Assembly: GCF_000770795.1 (NCBI RefSeq)
Contig: NZ_JRKJ01000017.1
Coordinates: forward strand, 1 to 55,778
Origin: Lysobacter dokdonensis DS-58
GTDB lineage: Bacteria; Pseudomonadota; Gammaproteobacteria; Xanthomonadales; Xanthomonadaceae
Direction of reading: 5' to 3'
Length of the DNA: 55,778 nucleotides
Below, piece by piece: positions 8,331 through 16,707 of the stretch. Below the pieces are notes generated by a model. It ran no database searches, was not told the DNA's origin, and saw nothing but the letters and a program-made list of their open reading frames with translations. How positions within the stretch are numbered: position 1 is the stretch's first letter; each line of letters begins with the position of its first letter. The translations under genes were made by a program, and so were the position numbers.

Positions 8331-9557
8331 ATGACCAGCTCCAGCTACCTCTTCACCTCTGAATCGGTGTCCGAAGGCCACCCGGACAAGATCGCCGACC
8401 AGATCTCCGACGCCGTCCTCGACGCGATCCTCGCGCAGGACAAGCGCGCGCGCGTCGCGTGCGAAACGATGGTGAAGACGGGCGCCGCGATCGTCGCCGG
8501 CGAAGTCACGACCGGCGCGTGGGTGGACATCGAGTCCCTCGCCCGCAAGGTGATCAACGACATCGGCTACGACAACTCCGACGTCGGCTTCGACGGCCAC
8601 ACCTGCGCCATCATCAACATGCTCGGCAAGCAGTCGCCGGACATCGCCGCGGGCGTGGACCGCAAGAAGCCGGAAGAACAGGGCGCGGGCGACCAGGGCC
8701 TGATGTTCGGCTACGCCTGCAACGAGGCGCCGGAATTCATGCCCGCCCCGATCTATTACTCGCACCGCCTGGTCGAACAGCAGGCCAAGGTGCGCAAGGC
8801 CAAGAACTCCAAGCTCCCGTGGCTGCGCCCCGATGCGAAGTCGCAGGTCACGCTGCGCTACGAAGGCAACAAGATCGCCGGCCTCGACGCGGTGGTCCTG
8901 TCGACGCAACACGACCCGGGCATCAAGCAGAAGGACCTGGTCGAAGGCGTGTACGAGCACATCCTCAAGCCCGTGCTGCCGAAGAACTGGCTCGACAAGC
9001 TGCCCAAGAGCAAGGTGCACATCAATCCGACCGGCATCTTCGTGATCGGCGGCCCGGTGGGCGACTGCGGCCTGACCGGCCGCAAGATCATCGTCGACAG
9101 CTACGGCGGCATGGCCCGCCACGGCGGCGGCGCGTTCTCGGGCAAGGATCCCTCGAAGGTCGACCGCTCGGCCGCCTACGCCGCGCGTTACGTCGCGAAG
9201 AACATCGTCGCCGCGGGCCTGGCCGACAAGTGCGAAGTGCAGGTGTCCTACGCCATCGGCGTGGCCGAGCCGACCTCGATCTCGGTCACCACCTTCGGCA
9301 CCGGCAAGATCTCCGACGACAAGATCGAAAAGCTGATCCGCAAGCACTTCGACCTGCGCCCGTACGGCATCGTCAAGATGCTCGACCTCATCCACCCGGT
9401 CTACCAGGCCACCGCCTCGTACGGCCACTTCGGCCGCAAGCCGACGCAGGTGGAGTACGTCGACGGCGCCGGCAAGAAGCACAAGGCCACCGCGTTCTCC
9501 TGGGAGAAGACGGACAAGGCCGACGAGCTTCGCAAGGATGGCGGGCTGAAGAAGTAA
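8331..9557 (+). CDS. metK: S-adenosylmethionine synthetase
   Basis: The product has 408 residues. MetK joins methionine and ATP to give SAM, releasing phosphate and pyrophosphate; it is cytoplasmic and usually a tetramer. Marks: [14 protein letters not shown] at residues 11-24 (ATP and metal site), the [12 protein letters not shown] motif, the phosphate-binding [19 protein letters not shown], and a full-length C-terminal domain. It heads a methyl-cycle cluster, with ahcY and metF following on the same strand. The likely control is the leader hairpin described upstream. The symmetrical hairpin after the stop may separate it from ahcY. Confidence 0.97.
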   Translation: MTSSSYLFTSESVSEGHPDKIADQISDAVLDAILAQDKRARVACETMVKTGAAIVAGEVTTGAWVDIESLARKVINDIGYDNSDVGFDGHTCAIINMLGKQSPDIAAGVDRKKPEEQGAGDQGLMFGYACNEAPEFMPAPIYYSHRLVEQQAKVRKAKNSKLPWLRPDAKSQVTLRYEGNKIAGLDAVVLSTQHDPGIKQKDLVEGVYEHILKPVLPKNWLDKLPKSKVHINPTGIFVIGGPVGDCGLTGRKIIVDSYGGMARHGGGAFSGKDPSKVDRSAAYAARYVAKNIVAAGLADKCEVQVSYAIGVAEPTSISVTTFGTGKISDDKIEKLIRKHFDLRPYGIVKMLDLIHPVYQATASYGHFGRKPTQVEYVDGAGKKHKATAFSWEKTDKADELRKDGGLKK

Positions 9558-9569
9558 CGATGCACAATC

Positions 9570-9596
9570 GGGCACGCGGCGCGATGCCGCGTGCCC
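9570..9596 (+). terminator. Hairpin after metK, possible terminator or leader element
   Basis: GGGCACGCGGC (9570-9580) pairs perfectly with GCCGCGTGCCC (9586-9596) around a 5-nt loop. It starts 12 bp after the metK stop. No T-run follows, so intrinsic termination is uncertain. It sits just 4 bp before the SAH riboswitch. Confidence 0.5.
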
Positions 9597-9600
9597 TGCT

Positions 9601-9676
9601 TCGTCGAGGGGCGCTGCGACCGTGGATAGGCACGGCCAGGCTCGACGAGGTGCACCAAGCAACGGCGCCCGCTCGA
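9601..9676 (+). promoter_or_regulatory. SAH riboswitch upstream of ahcY
   Basis: The segment has the conserved SAH (S-adenosylhomocysteine) riboswitch elements in order. P1 is TCGTCGAG (9601-9608) with CTCGACGA (9641-9648). The core GGGGCGCTGCGACC and GGCCAGGCTCG follow the consensus. P2 is formed by CCGTG with CACGG (about 9620-9636). The pseudoknot is GGGCGC (about 9608-9613) with GCGCCC (about 9665-9670) inside the conserved GCAACGGCGCCC. These elements and the downstream gene, ahcY, identify the class. Known members turn on ahcY when the toxic product SAH accumulates. The ahcY ATG is 18 bp downstream of the element. Confidence 0.92.
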
Positions 9677-9693
9677 TATACGGAGCAAACGCC

Positions 9694-11115
9694 ATGAACG
9701 CGCAAGTCAAGCAAGCCCAGGATTACAAGGTCGCCGATATCTCGCTGGCCGACTGGGGCCGCAAGGAAATCGACATCGCCGAGCACGAGATGCCGGGCCT
9801 GATGTCCATCCGCCGCAAGCACGCCGCCGCCAAGCCGCTCAAGGGCGTGCGCGTGACCGGTTCGCTGCACATGACCATCCAGACCGCCGTGCTGATCGAG
9901 ACGTTGAAGGACGTCGGCGCCGACGTGCGCTGGGCCTCGTGCAACATCTTCTCCACGCAGGACCACGCCGCCGCCGCGATCGCCGCCACCGGCACGCCGG
10001 TGTTCGCGTGGAAGGGCGAGACGCTCGAAGAGTATTGGGACTGCACGCTCGACGCGGTGACCTTCCCGGGCGGCAAGGGCCCGGAACTGGTCGTCGACGA
10101 CGGCGGCGACGTCACGCTGCTGATCCACAAGGGCTACGAGCTCGAACAAGGCTCCGATTGGGTGAACACCCCGTCGGGTTCGCACGAAGAGCAGATCATC
10201 AAGAACCTGCTCAAGCGCGTCGCCAAGGAACGCCCCGGTTTCTGGACCAACGTGGTCAAGGACTGGAAGGGCGTGTCGGAAGAAACCACCACCGGCGTGC
10301 ACCGCCTCTACCAGATCGCCGAACAGGGCAAGCTGCTGGTGCCGGCGATCAACGTCAACGACTCGGTCACCAAGTCGAAGTTCGACAACCTCTACGGCTG
10401 CCGCGAATCGCTGGCCGACGGCCTCAAGCGCGCGATGGACGTGATGCTCGCGGGCAAGGTCGCCGTCGTCTGCGGTTACGGCGATGTCGGCAAGGGCTCG
10501 GCCCACTCGCTGCGCGCCTACGGCGCCCGCGTGGTCGTCACCGAGATCGATCCGATCTGCGCGCTGCAGGCCGCGATGGAAGGCTTCGAGGTCAACACGA
10601 TCGAAAGCACGCTCGGCCGCGGCGACATCTACGTCACCACGACCGGCAACAAGGACGTCATCACGCTCGCGCATATGCAGGCGATGAAGGACCAGGCGAT
10701 CGTCTGCAACATCGGCCACTTCGACAACGAGATCCAGGTCGATGCGCTGTATGCCTCGGGCGCGCAGCACGTGAACATCAAGCCGCAGGTCGACAAGTAC
10801 GTCTTCGGCAACGGCAATGCGATCTTCCTGCTGGCCGAAGGCCGCCTGGTCAACCTCGGTTGCGCCACGGGCCACCCGAGCTTCGTGATGTCCAACTCGT
10901 TCGCGAACCAGACGCTCGCGCAGATCGACCTGTGGCAGAACAAGGACACCTACGAAAAGACGGTGTACCGCCTGCCCAAGCACCTCGACGAAGAAGTTGC
11001 CCGCCTGCACCTGGAGAAGATCGGCGTGAAGCTGACCAAGCTCACGCAGGAACAGGCCGATTACCTCGGCGTGGCGGTCGAGGGCCCGTACAAGCCCGAG
11101 CACTACCGCTACTGA
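9694..11115 (+). CDS. ahcY: Adenosylhomocysteinase (SAH hydrolase)
   Basis: The product has 473 residues from ATG 9694, chosen because the ORF upstream of it is the riboswitch; an earlier frame start would add 24 residues out of it. The NAD-dependent enzyme splits SAH into adenosine and homocysteine and relieves product inhibition of methyltransferases. Marks: [15 protein letters not shown], the NAD-binding [43 protein letters not shown], and the C-terminal YKPEHYRY typical of the family. The length fits the proteobacterial type with the extra loop. It is very likely under direct control of the SAH riboswitch in its leader. metF follows after a hairpin. Confidence 0.98.
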   Translation: MNAQVKQAQDYKVADISLADWGRKEIDIAEHEMPGLMSIRRKHAAAKPLKGVRVTGSLHMTIQTAVLIETLKDVGADVRWASCNIFSTQDHAAAAIAATGTPVFAWKGETLEEYWDCTLDAVTFPGGKGPELVVDDGGDVTLLIHKGYELEQGSDWVNTPSGSHEEQIIKNLLKRVAKERPGFWTNVVKDWKGVSEETTTGVHRLYQIAEQGKLLVPAINVNDSVTKSKFDNLYGCRESLADGLKRAMDVMLAGKVAVVCGYGDVGKGSAHSLRAYGARVVVTEIDPICALQAAMEGFEVNTIESTLGRGDIYVTTTGNKDVITLAHMQAMKDQAIVCNIGHFDNEIQVDALYASGAQHVNIKPQVDKYVFGNGNAIFLLAEGRLVNLGCATGHPSFVMSNSFANQTLAQIDLWQNKDTYEKTVYRLPKHLDEEVARLHLEKIGVKLTKLTQEQADYLGVAVEGPYKPEHYRY

Positions 11116-11123
11116 GTACTGCG

Positions 11124-11155
11124 AGCGGGCGGCTTCCGGGCCGCCCGCTTCGTTT
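11124..11155 (+). terminator. Hairpin terminator between ahcY and metF
   Basis: AGCGGGCGGC (11124-11133) pairs perfectly with GCCGCCCGCT (11140-11149) around TTCCGG, followed by a weak T-rich stretch (TCGTTT). It lies 8 bp after the ahcY stop and 30 bp before the metF ATG, so it could terminate or attenuate transcription into metF. Confidence 0.65.
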
Positions 11156-11179
11156 CGAAACCCCGGCACGGATCGAGAC

Positions 11180-12013
11180 ATGGCCCTCAGCGTTCCCGTT
11201 TCCTTCGAGTTCTACCCGCCCAAGACCGACGAACAACGCCTGCAACTGGACCGCACCGCGGCCCGGTTGAAGTCGCGCGCGCCGGACTATGTGTCGTGCA
11301 CGTTCGGTGCCGGCGGTTCGACGCTGTCGTACACGCCCGAAACCGTGCAGCGCCTGCGCGACCAGCACGGCCTGGAAGCGGCGCCGCACGTCTCGTGCAT
11401 GGGCGGCACGCGCGAGGAACTGCGCTCGCTGCTCAAGCTCTACCGCGCGCTGGGCTGCAACCGCATCGTCGCGTTGCGCGGCGACCTGCCCTCGGGCATG
11501 GCGCGCATGGGCGACCTGCGCTTCGCGTCGGAGCTCGTGGAATTCATCCGCACCGAGCACGACGGCTTCTTCCACATCGAAGTCGGCTGCTATCCGGAAA
11601 TGCATCCGCAGGCCGAAGACGCGTTCGCCGACATGCGCCACTTCAAGGCGAAGGCCGACGCCGGCGCCGATGGCGCGATCACGCAGTACTTCTACAACGC
11701 CGACGCGTATTTCCGCTTCGTCGACGATGCACGCAAGCTCGGCATCACCATTCCGATCGTGCCGGGCATCATGCCGATTTCCAACTTCACGCAGCTGCGG
11801 CGTTTCTCGGAAGCGTGCGGTGCGGAAATCCCGCGCTGGATCGGCAAGCGGATGCAGGCCTACGGCGACGACAGCGACAGCATCCGGCAGTTCGCTTCGG
11901 AATTCGTCGCGGACCTGTGTTCACGCCTCGTCGACGGGGGCGCGCCGGGTTTGCATTTCTACACGCTGAACCTCTCCAAGCCGACGCTGAACGTGCTCGA
12001 ACTGCTCGACTGA
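11180..12013 (+). CDS. metF: 5,10-methylenetetrahydrofolate reductase
   Basis: The product has 277 residues and forms the FAD-dependent TIM barrel that reduces methylene-THF to methyl-THF, the methyl donor for methionine synthesis. Visible marks: the N-terminal SFEFYPPK with the conserved Glu, TFGAGGSTL, HVSCMGGTREEL, VALRGDLP, the GADGAITQYFYNAD stretch, and PGIMPISNFTQL. It is short like other bacterial MetF proteins and lacks the eukaryotic regulatory domain. Together with metK and ahcY it closes the methyl-cycle cluster. The ATG at 11180 lies 9 nt after GGCACGGATCG; no strong ribosome binding site is seen. Confidence 0.96.
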   Translation: MALSVPVSFEFYPPKTDEQRLQLDRTAARLKSRAPDYVSCTFGAGGSTLSYTPETVQRLRDQHGLEAAPHVSCMGGTREELRSLLKLYRALGCNRIVALRGDLPSGMARMGDLRFASELVEFIRTEHDGFFHIEVGCYPEMHPQAEDAFADMRHFKAKADAGADGAITQYFYNADAYFRFVDDARKLGITIPIVPGIMPISNFTQLRRFSEACGAEIPRWIGKRMQAYGDDSDSIRQFASEFVADLCSRLVDGGAPGLHFYTLNLSKPTLNVLELLD

Positions 12014-12110
12014 TTTCGTGACGAGCGCGTCGAGGCGAGGCGTGTTCAGGGACAACGCGTTGACGTAGCCGAATCGATGCTGCGCGTGGATTCCACGCGG
12101 GCCTCTCAAC

Positions 12111-12776
12111 ATGGTGCGGTCGATCGTCCTCGGTGTTTCAGTCGTGTTGTTACATGCGTTCATGCCGCACGCGGCGCACGCTGCGCCGCCGATGGTGCAG
12201 CAATGCGTGACCGCGGACGGGAGCTCCGTCTACACCGACAAGCCCTGCCGCAGCATCGGTGCGCGCACGGTGCCGATGCGCGGCGAACTGGCCACGCGCC
12301 TCGTGCGCGAGCGCGCCACCGAAGCGCGTTACACCGGCGTGGAAGTGAGCTACATCACCGGCAGCGCTGCGCCGGGCACGACGACCGCCACGATGCGCGC
12401 CGCGCGCGCTTCCATCGGTCGTCGCTCGATGCACGGCGGCTGCGCACCGACGCCCACGCAGCTCGCGATGGACCTGCGCGGCGCATTCGCGCTCGGCGAC
12501 GTGAATCGCATCGCCGAAAGCTTCCACTGGGTCGGGATGTCGCAGCGCGCGGCGAATGCGACGATGTCGCGCCTGCAATCGCTCACCAAGCGCAACCTGG
12601 TCGACGTGCAGTACTACGACGCGCAGATCGGCGGATGGACGGCCAGCGCGGACGCGGGCGCCAGCGCAAGCGCCGCCGGCGGCGTGATGCAACTGCAGTT
12701 CGGCGAAGGCCTGCACGCGACGGTGGAAGACTTCGACGTCGTGCGCAACGCGGGTTGCTGGTTCATCCGCTTCTGA
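12111..12776 (+). CDS. Secreted protein with DUF4124-like N-terminus, paralogue 1
   Basis: The product has 221 residues with a signal peptide (residues 1 to about 24, ending AAHAAP). A short DUF4124-like segment follows (CVTADGSSVYTDKPC, about 32-46), whose two Cys may form a disulfide. After a linker comes a domain of about 110 residues: GGC, then DLRGAFALGDVNRIAESFHW, then a conserved pattern ending in GCWFIRF. The next gene carries the same two modules (DLRTAIEQGDANRLSSIYHW, GCWWVTL), so the two are tandem duplicates that have diverged. I know no function for the second domain. The protein is probably periplasmic. The ATG at 12111 is used because the signal peptide starts there. Confidence 0.75.
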   Translation: MVRSIVLGVSVVLLHAFMPHAAHAAPPMVQQCVTADGSSVYTDKPCRSIGARTVPMRGELATRLVRERATEARYTGVEVSYITGSAAPGTTTATMRAARASIGRRSMHGGCAPTPTQLAMDLRGAFALGDVNRIAESFHWVGMSQRAANATMSRLQSLTKRNLVDVQYYDAQIGGWTASADAGASASAAGGVMQLQFGEGLHATVEDFDVVRNAGCWFIRF

Positions 12777-12804
12777 CGGCGACGTCGCACGCGTGACGGT
12801 CGCC

Positions 12805-12824
12805 ATCCCCGCGAAGGCGGGGAT
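12805..12824 (+). repeat. REP-like palindrome
   Basis: ATCCCCGC, GAAG, GCGGGGAT forms an 8-bp inverted repeat with a 4-nt loop, embedded in the familiar context GCCATCCCCGCGAAGGCGGG. Read through in the two strands this motif gives the phrases IPAKAGIQ and WIPAFAGM, which recur in mis-called proteins of many proteobacteria. It sits between the two paralogous secreted genes and is the reason the upstream extension of the second gene is rejected. I see only one copy in this window. Confidence 0.7.
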
Positions 12825-12846
12825 CCAGGCTGGTAGTCTTTCCCGA

Positions 12847-13419
12847 ATGCGCGCGCTGCTCTCATTGCTCTTGTTCGCCCTCGCCCTGTGGCCGCACGCC
12901 TCGCACGCGCAGGTGCGCAAGTGCATCTCGGCCGACGGCCGCCCGCTCTACACCGACCAAAAATGCGAAGCGCTGGGCGCGACCGAGCCCCAGGCGCCGC
13001 CCACGCTCAATGCCGGCGCCGCGAAAGACGTCGCGCGCAGCAATCGCCTCTACATGGGCGGCTGTACGCGCACGTTGCAGGACCTGGTCTTCGAGCTGCG
13101 CACCGCGATCGAACAGGGCGACGCCAACCGCCTGTCCTCGATCTACCACTGGGTCGATGTCTCCGATGCCACCGCGGTATCGGTGATGGATCGGCTGGAC
13201 CGCATCGCGCACCGGCCCTTGCTCGACATCCAGCCGATCTCCGCGGACCCCGAGTCGGAGTCCACCATCACCGGCGAGGCGGGCGAGGTGCCTCGCACCA
13301 CCGCCCGGCGCCCGCCCATCGGCCTGCGCCTGGAGCAGACGCTGCCGCAAAGCATCACGCCGGCACGCACCGTGCTTGGCCTGCGGCGGTATTACGGCTG
13401 CTGGTGGGTGACCCTCTAG
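12847..13419 (+). CDS. Secreted protein with DUF4124-like N-terminus, paralogue 2
   Basis: The product has 190 residues from ATG 12847, where a clean signal peptide begins (MRALLSLLLFALALWPHASHA). The in-frame GTG at 12793 is rejected because it would translate a REP palindrome. The mature protein starts with a DUF4124-like CISADGRPLYTDQKC, then a domain shared with the preceding gene: MGGCTRTLQDLVFELRTA, GDANRLSSIYHWVDVSDA, MDRLDRIAHRPLLDIQ and the C-terminal GCWWVTL. Cys residues of GGC and GCW are kept in both copies and could pair in the periplasm. Function unknown. Downstream, TACAAT at 13433-13438 may be the -10 of the ilvE promoter. Confidence 0.78.
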   Translation: MRALLSLLLFALALWPHASHAQVRKCISADGRPLYTDQKCEALGATEPQAPPTLNAGAAKDVARSNRLYMGGCTRTLQDLVFELRTAIEQGDANRLSSIYHWVDVSDATAVSVMDRLDRIAHRPLLDIQPISADPESESTITGEAGEVPRTTARRPPIGLRLEQTLPQSITPARTVLGLRRYYGCWWVTL

Positions 13420-13467
13420 GCGGCCGGCCGCTTACAATTGCGGTTCCCCACGAAGCGAGCCGCCGGC

Positions 13468-14388
13468 ATGACGATGCGCTACCCCGAATGGATCTGGCAC
13501 AACGGCGCCATCAAGCCGTGGGCCGAAGCCACCACGCACGTCATGTCGCACGCGATTCACTACGGCTCGTCGGTGTTCGAAGGCATCCGCTCGTACGACA
13601 CGCCCAAGGGCCCGGCGATCTTCCGCCTCACCGACCACAACAAGCGCCTGATGGCCTCCGCGCGCATTTACGAGATGCCGATGCCGTATTCGGTCGACGA
13701 CATCAACGCCGCGTGCCGCGCGGTGCTGAAGAAGAACGACCTCGGCAAGGCGTACCTGCGTCCGGTGGCGTTCCGCGGCTTGGGCGGGTTCGGCCTCTCG
13801 GCCGACACGCCGACCGATGTCGCGGTCGCGGCATGGCAGATGGGCGCCTACCTCGGCGACGGCGTGCTCGAAGAAGGCATCGACGCCTGCGTGTCGAGCT
13901 GGCAGCGCTTCGCGCCCAACACGATCCCCGCGGGCGCGAAGGCCGGCGGCAACTATTTGTCGGGCCAGTTGGTCGCACGCGAAGCGCGCCGCCTGGGCTT
14001 CGGCGAAGGCATCGCGCTCGCCTCGACGGGCCTGCTCAGCGAAGGCGCGGGCGAGAACCTGTTCCTCGTGTTCGACGGCGCTCTGCACACCACGCCCGTC
14101 AGCGCCGCGCTGCTCAATGGCCTGACGCGCAACACGATCATGCAGCTGGCGCGCGACAACGGCATCACGGTGATCGAGCGCGACATCCCGCGCGAATACC
14201 TCTACCTGTGCGACGAGCTCTTCATGTGTGGCACGGCGGCGGAAATCACGCCGATCCGCTCGGTCGACGGCCGCCAGGTCGGCATCGGCCGCGCCGGCCC
14301 GGTGACGCGCCGCGTGCAGGAGCTGTTCTTCGGCCTGTTCAACGGACAAACGCCCGACAAGTACAACTGGCTCGAATACGTCGGTTAA
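13468..14388 (+). CDS. ilvE: Branched-chain amino acid aminotransferase
   Basis: The product has 306 residues from ATG 13468 (MTMRYPEW); a second ATG at 13474 is possible. This PLP enzyme of fold type IV carries out the last step of Leu, Ile and Val synthesis and the first of their breakdown. Marks: HAIHYGSSVFEGIRSY, YLRPVAFRG, the PLP-binding Lys in AKAGGNYLSG (about residue 158), GENLFLV, and FMCGTAAEITPI. Typical length. A TACAAT box lies 30 bp upstream of the ATG. Its TAA overlaps the stop of the convergent histidine kinase gene by 4 bp (TTAA). Confidence 0.96.
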   Translation: MTMRYPEWIWHNGAIKPWAEATTHVMSHAIHYGSSVFEGIRSYDTPKGPAIFRLTDHNKRLMASARIYEMPMPYSVDDINAACRAVLKKNDLGKAYLRPVAFRGLGGFGLSADTPTDVAVAAWQMGAYLGDGVLEEGIDACVSSWQRFAPNTIPAGAKAGGNYLSGQLVAREARRLGFGEGIALASTGLLSEGAGENLFLVFDGALHTTPVSAALLNGLTRNTIMQLARDNGITVIERDIPREYLYLCDELFMCGTAAEITPIRSVDGRQVGIGRAGPVTRRVQELFFGLFNGQTPDKYNWLEYVG

Positions 14389-15704
14389 CGCGTATTGAAA
14401 CGAAGCGTGGCGACCACGCCGCGCTCCTCGCCCGGCACCACGCGCACGTCCCAGCCGTACAGCGCGCACAGCCGGCGCACGATCGACAAACCGATGCCCG
14501 CGCCCTGCGAATGCTCGGCGTGCGTACCGCGATAGCCGCGTTCGAACAATCGCGCGGCTTCCTCCGCGCTGAGCCCCGGCCCGGAGTCGACGACATCCAC
14601 GCCGTCGTGGCGCATGGACACGATGACCTCGCCTTCGAGCGTGTACTTCACCGCATTCCCGATGAGGTTGCCGAGCGCGACGGCCACCGCAGCCTCCGGT
14701 GCATCGACGATCAACCCGCCCTCGCCTTCCATCCGCAACACCAGCGCCTTGCCGCCCAACTGCGCGCGATGCATGTCGAGCAGCTGTTCGGCGAGCTTGC
14801 TGACGTCGGTGGCGCCGTGGCCGCGCTCGTTGCGCGAGAGCAGCAGCAGCGCGCTGATCAGATCGGTGCACTGTTGCTCGGCCCGCTGGATGCGGCGCAG
14901 GCGCGCCTGCATGCGTTCGTCGAGCTCCGGCCGCGAAAGCAGCAACTCGGTCGCGCCGCGGATCACCGCCAGCGGCGTGCGCAATTCATGGCTGACGTCG
15001 GCGTTGAACTCGCGGTCGCGCTGGACGACTTCGGTCAGGCGCGCGGCGTAATCGTCGAGCGCCGAGGCGAGCTGGCCGACTTCGTCGTTCGGGAAATGTT
15101 CGGCCAGCGACACCGGCTCGCTGCTGCGCCCGGAGCCCTTCAGCCGATTGGCGAGTTCCGACACCGGGCTCATGACGCGCGAGGCCGCCCACCAACCGAC
15201 GAGCAACGACAGCAAGGTGAAGACGATCACCGCGCCGTAGATGCCGCGGTTGAATTGCTCCGCGCCGCGCATCGTCTGCGTCATGTCGTAGGCGAGGAAG
15301 AACCACACCGTGGGCGTCTTGCGCACCGCGAGCTTGTAGGAGAAGGCCTGGCCGTCGTCGTCGACGCCGCTCAACTGGTGGATGCCGTCGGGCAACTCGT
15401 ACCACTGCGGCTGGTTCTCGCGCACGCTGGCGAACTTGTCGGGCGTGAATGCAAACGCCCGGATCTGGTCGACCGGCAGGCTCGGGTTCTGCGGATCGCG
15501 TGCGTACTGCTGCGCGTAAAGGTCGATGTTGCGGTTCATCAGGTCGACGACCAGCTTGTCCTCGACCTGGTTGCGCACTTTGTCCACCGCGTAGGCGAAC
15601 AATGCCGTCAGCCCGAACCCGAGCAGGACGAACGACAGGATGATGCGGCTGCGGAGCTGGCGCCGATAGCGGCGCGGGCGGCGCGGACTGTCAGCTTGAG
15701 GCAT
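14385..15704 (-). CDS. Sensor histidine kinase, ColS-like
   Basis: The product has 439 residues with a basic N-terminus, a first membrane segment (about 20-40), a periplasmic sensor of about 125 residues, a second membrane segment (about 155-180), HAMP (about 180-235), a HisKA domain with the phospho-accepting His in DVSHELRTPLAVIRG (about 246), and an HATPase domain with GNLIGNAVKYT, DSGPGLS and GAGIGLSIVRRL. The start overlaps the end of the upstream response regulator gene by 14 bp, so the pair is one operon. The regulator looks ColR-like, and that is the basis for the ColS suggestion. The periplasmic domain has no recognisable ligand motif. The signal sensed is unknown. Confidence 0.9.
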   Translation of the reverse strand: MPQADSPRRPRRYRRQLRSRIILSFVLLGFGLTALFAYAVDKVRNQVEDKLVVDLMNRNIDLYAQQYARDPQNPSLPVDQIRAFAFTPDKFASVRENQPQWYELPDGIHQLSGVDDDGQAFSYKLAVRKTPTVWFFLAYDMTQTMRGAEQFNRGIYGAVIVFTLLSLLVGWWAASRVMSPVSELANRLKGSGRSSEPVSLAEHFPNDEVGQLASALDDYAARLTEVVQRDREFNADVSHELRTPLAVIRGATELLLSRPELDERMQARLRRIQRAEQQCTDLISALLLLSRNERGHGATDVSKLAEQLLDMHRAQLGGKALVLRMEGEGGLIVDAPEAAVAVALGNLIGNAVKYTLEGEVIVSMRHDGVDVVDSGPGLSAEEAARLFERGYRGTHAEHSQGAGIGLSIVRRLCALYGWDVRVVPGEERGVVATLRFNTR

Positions 15705-16374
15705 CGGGTGCGGCGATCCGGTATCCGATGCCGTGGCGCGTCTGGATCAGCGGCGTGCCGAACGGCTTGTCCACCACCGCGCGCAGGCCATGGATGTGCA
15801 CGCGCAACGAATCCGAATCCGGCAATTCCTCGCCCCACACGCGCGTTTCGAGTTCCTGGCGCGTCACCACCGCCGGCGAGGCTTCCATCAGCGCCTGCAG
15901 GATCTTCAGCGCGGTGGGATTGAGCTGCAGGAGCTTGCCTTCGCGGCGCACTTCCAGCGTGTCGAGGTTGTACTCGAGGTCGCCGACGTTGAGCACGCGC
16001 GTCTGCACGCCACGGCCGCGGCGCGCCAGCGCGTTGAGGCGCACTTCCACTTCCTGCAACGCGAACGGCTTGATCAGGTAGTCGTCTGCACCCGAGTCGA
16101 ACCCGGCGAGTTTGTTGTCGAGCGAATCGCGCGCGGTGAGCATCAGCACCGGCGTCTGCTTGCGCGCTTCGTTGCGCAGCTTGCGGCAGACCTCCAGGCC
16201 GTCGAGGCCCGGCAGGCTGAGGTCGAGCACGATCGCGTCGAAGTCGTGCACCACCGCGAGATGCAATCCGGTGACGCCGTCGGCGGCGAAGTCCACCGTG
16301 TGACCGCGGTCCTCGAGGTAATCACCGAGGTTGGCAGCGATGTCCTGGTTGTCTTCGATGACGAGGATGCGCAT
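15691..16374 (-). CDS. OmpR-family response regulator, ColR-like
   Basis: The product has 227 residues from ATG 16374 (MRILVIEDNQDI); a longer frame to 16422 adds 16 residues lacking family character. Receiver domain about 1-115: the acidic pair in IEDN, the phospho-accepting Asp in IVLDLSLPG (about 51) and the Lys in YLIKPFAL. The C-terminal winged helix (about 130-222) has LEVRREGKLLQLNPTALKIL, RVWGEELPDSDSLRVHI and TRHGIGYRI, which closely follow the ColR/PhoB type. It should bind DNA as a dimer and control envelope or metal-stress genes; that role is inferred from ColR relatives in Pseudomonas and Xanthomonas. First gene of the two-gene operon. Confidence 0.92.
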   Translation of the reverse strand: MRILVIEDNQDIAANLGDYLEDRGHTVDFAADGVTGLHLAVVHDFDAIVLDLSLPGLDGLEVCRKLRNEARKQTPVLMLTARDSLDNKLAGFDSGADDYLIKPFALQEVEVRLNALARRGRGVQTRVLNVGDLEYNLDTLEVRREGKLLQLNPTALKILQALMEASPAVVTRQELETRVWGEELPDSDSLRVHIHGLRAVVDKPFGTPLIQTRHGIGYRIAAPDASS

Positions 16375-16707
16375 CCGGGCTTGTCCTGCAGGTCGGCGGG
16401 GGGAATGACTGTGACCCGGCATCCGCGCCGGGGTTCAACGAGATGAATTCGGACCGGATGATGCCAGAGCCGCAAGCGACGGTAGTGTCGATGTTGCGAC
16501 CAGCCCCCGGAAAAAACAAAGGCCCAGGCACGTTGCGCGTGCCTGGGCCAAATCAAGCCCCGATGACCGTAATCTGCTTCGTCCGTTGCGGCTGGCCGAG
16601 CGGTCTACGACAGATTCGCGGTAGGGGACAGGCTACGCAGGGAGCGATTAAACCGACGTTAAAAACGCCGGTCGAACCACGTTAAATTTTCGATAATCCC
16701 CAAGCCC
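16375..16707 (-). other. Intergenic region between the regulator operon and rimK
   Basis: This stretch of 333 bp has no credible gene. It contains the rimK terminator near 16511-16549 and must hold the promoter of the response regulator operon, between about 16375 and 16510 on the minus strand, but I see no clear consensus boxes there. The part from 16560 to 16700 has a lower GC content than its surroundings and several A/T runs. A fragment there (GGCTGGCCGAGCGGTCTACG) looks like the D-arm of a Ser or Leu tRNA, but no tRNA can be completed from it. Confidence 0.6.
16511..16549 (-). terminator. Intrinsic terminator of the rimB-rimK operon
   Basis: Twelve base pairs (16521-16532 with 16538-16549) with a 5-nt loop, perfect and GC-rich. 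On the minus strand it is followed by TTTGTTTTTT (16520-16511), the classic U-tract. It lies about 160 bp after the rimK stop, so it ends that transcript before the response regulator gene. Confidence 0.85.

Noticed and set aside
12793-12846. Upstream GTG start for the second secreted paralogue
   Set aside because: The extension translates a REP-like palindrome (AIPAKAGIQ) and places it ahead of a clean signal peptide starting at ATG 12847.
16588-16625. tRNA-like fragment GGCTGGCCGAGCGGTCTACG
   Set aside because: It resembles the D-arm of Ser or Leu tRNA, but no acceptor, anticodon or T-arm can be built from the flanking bases.
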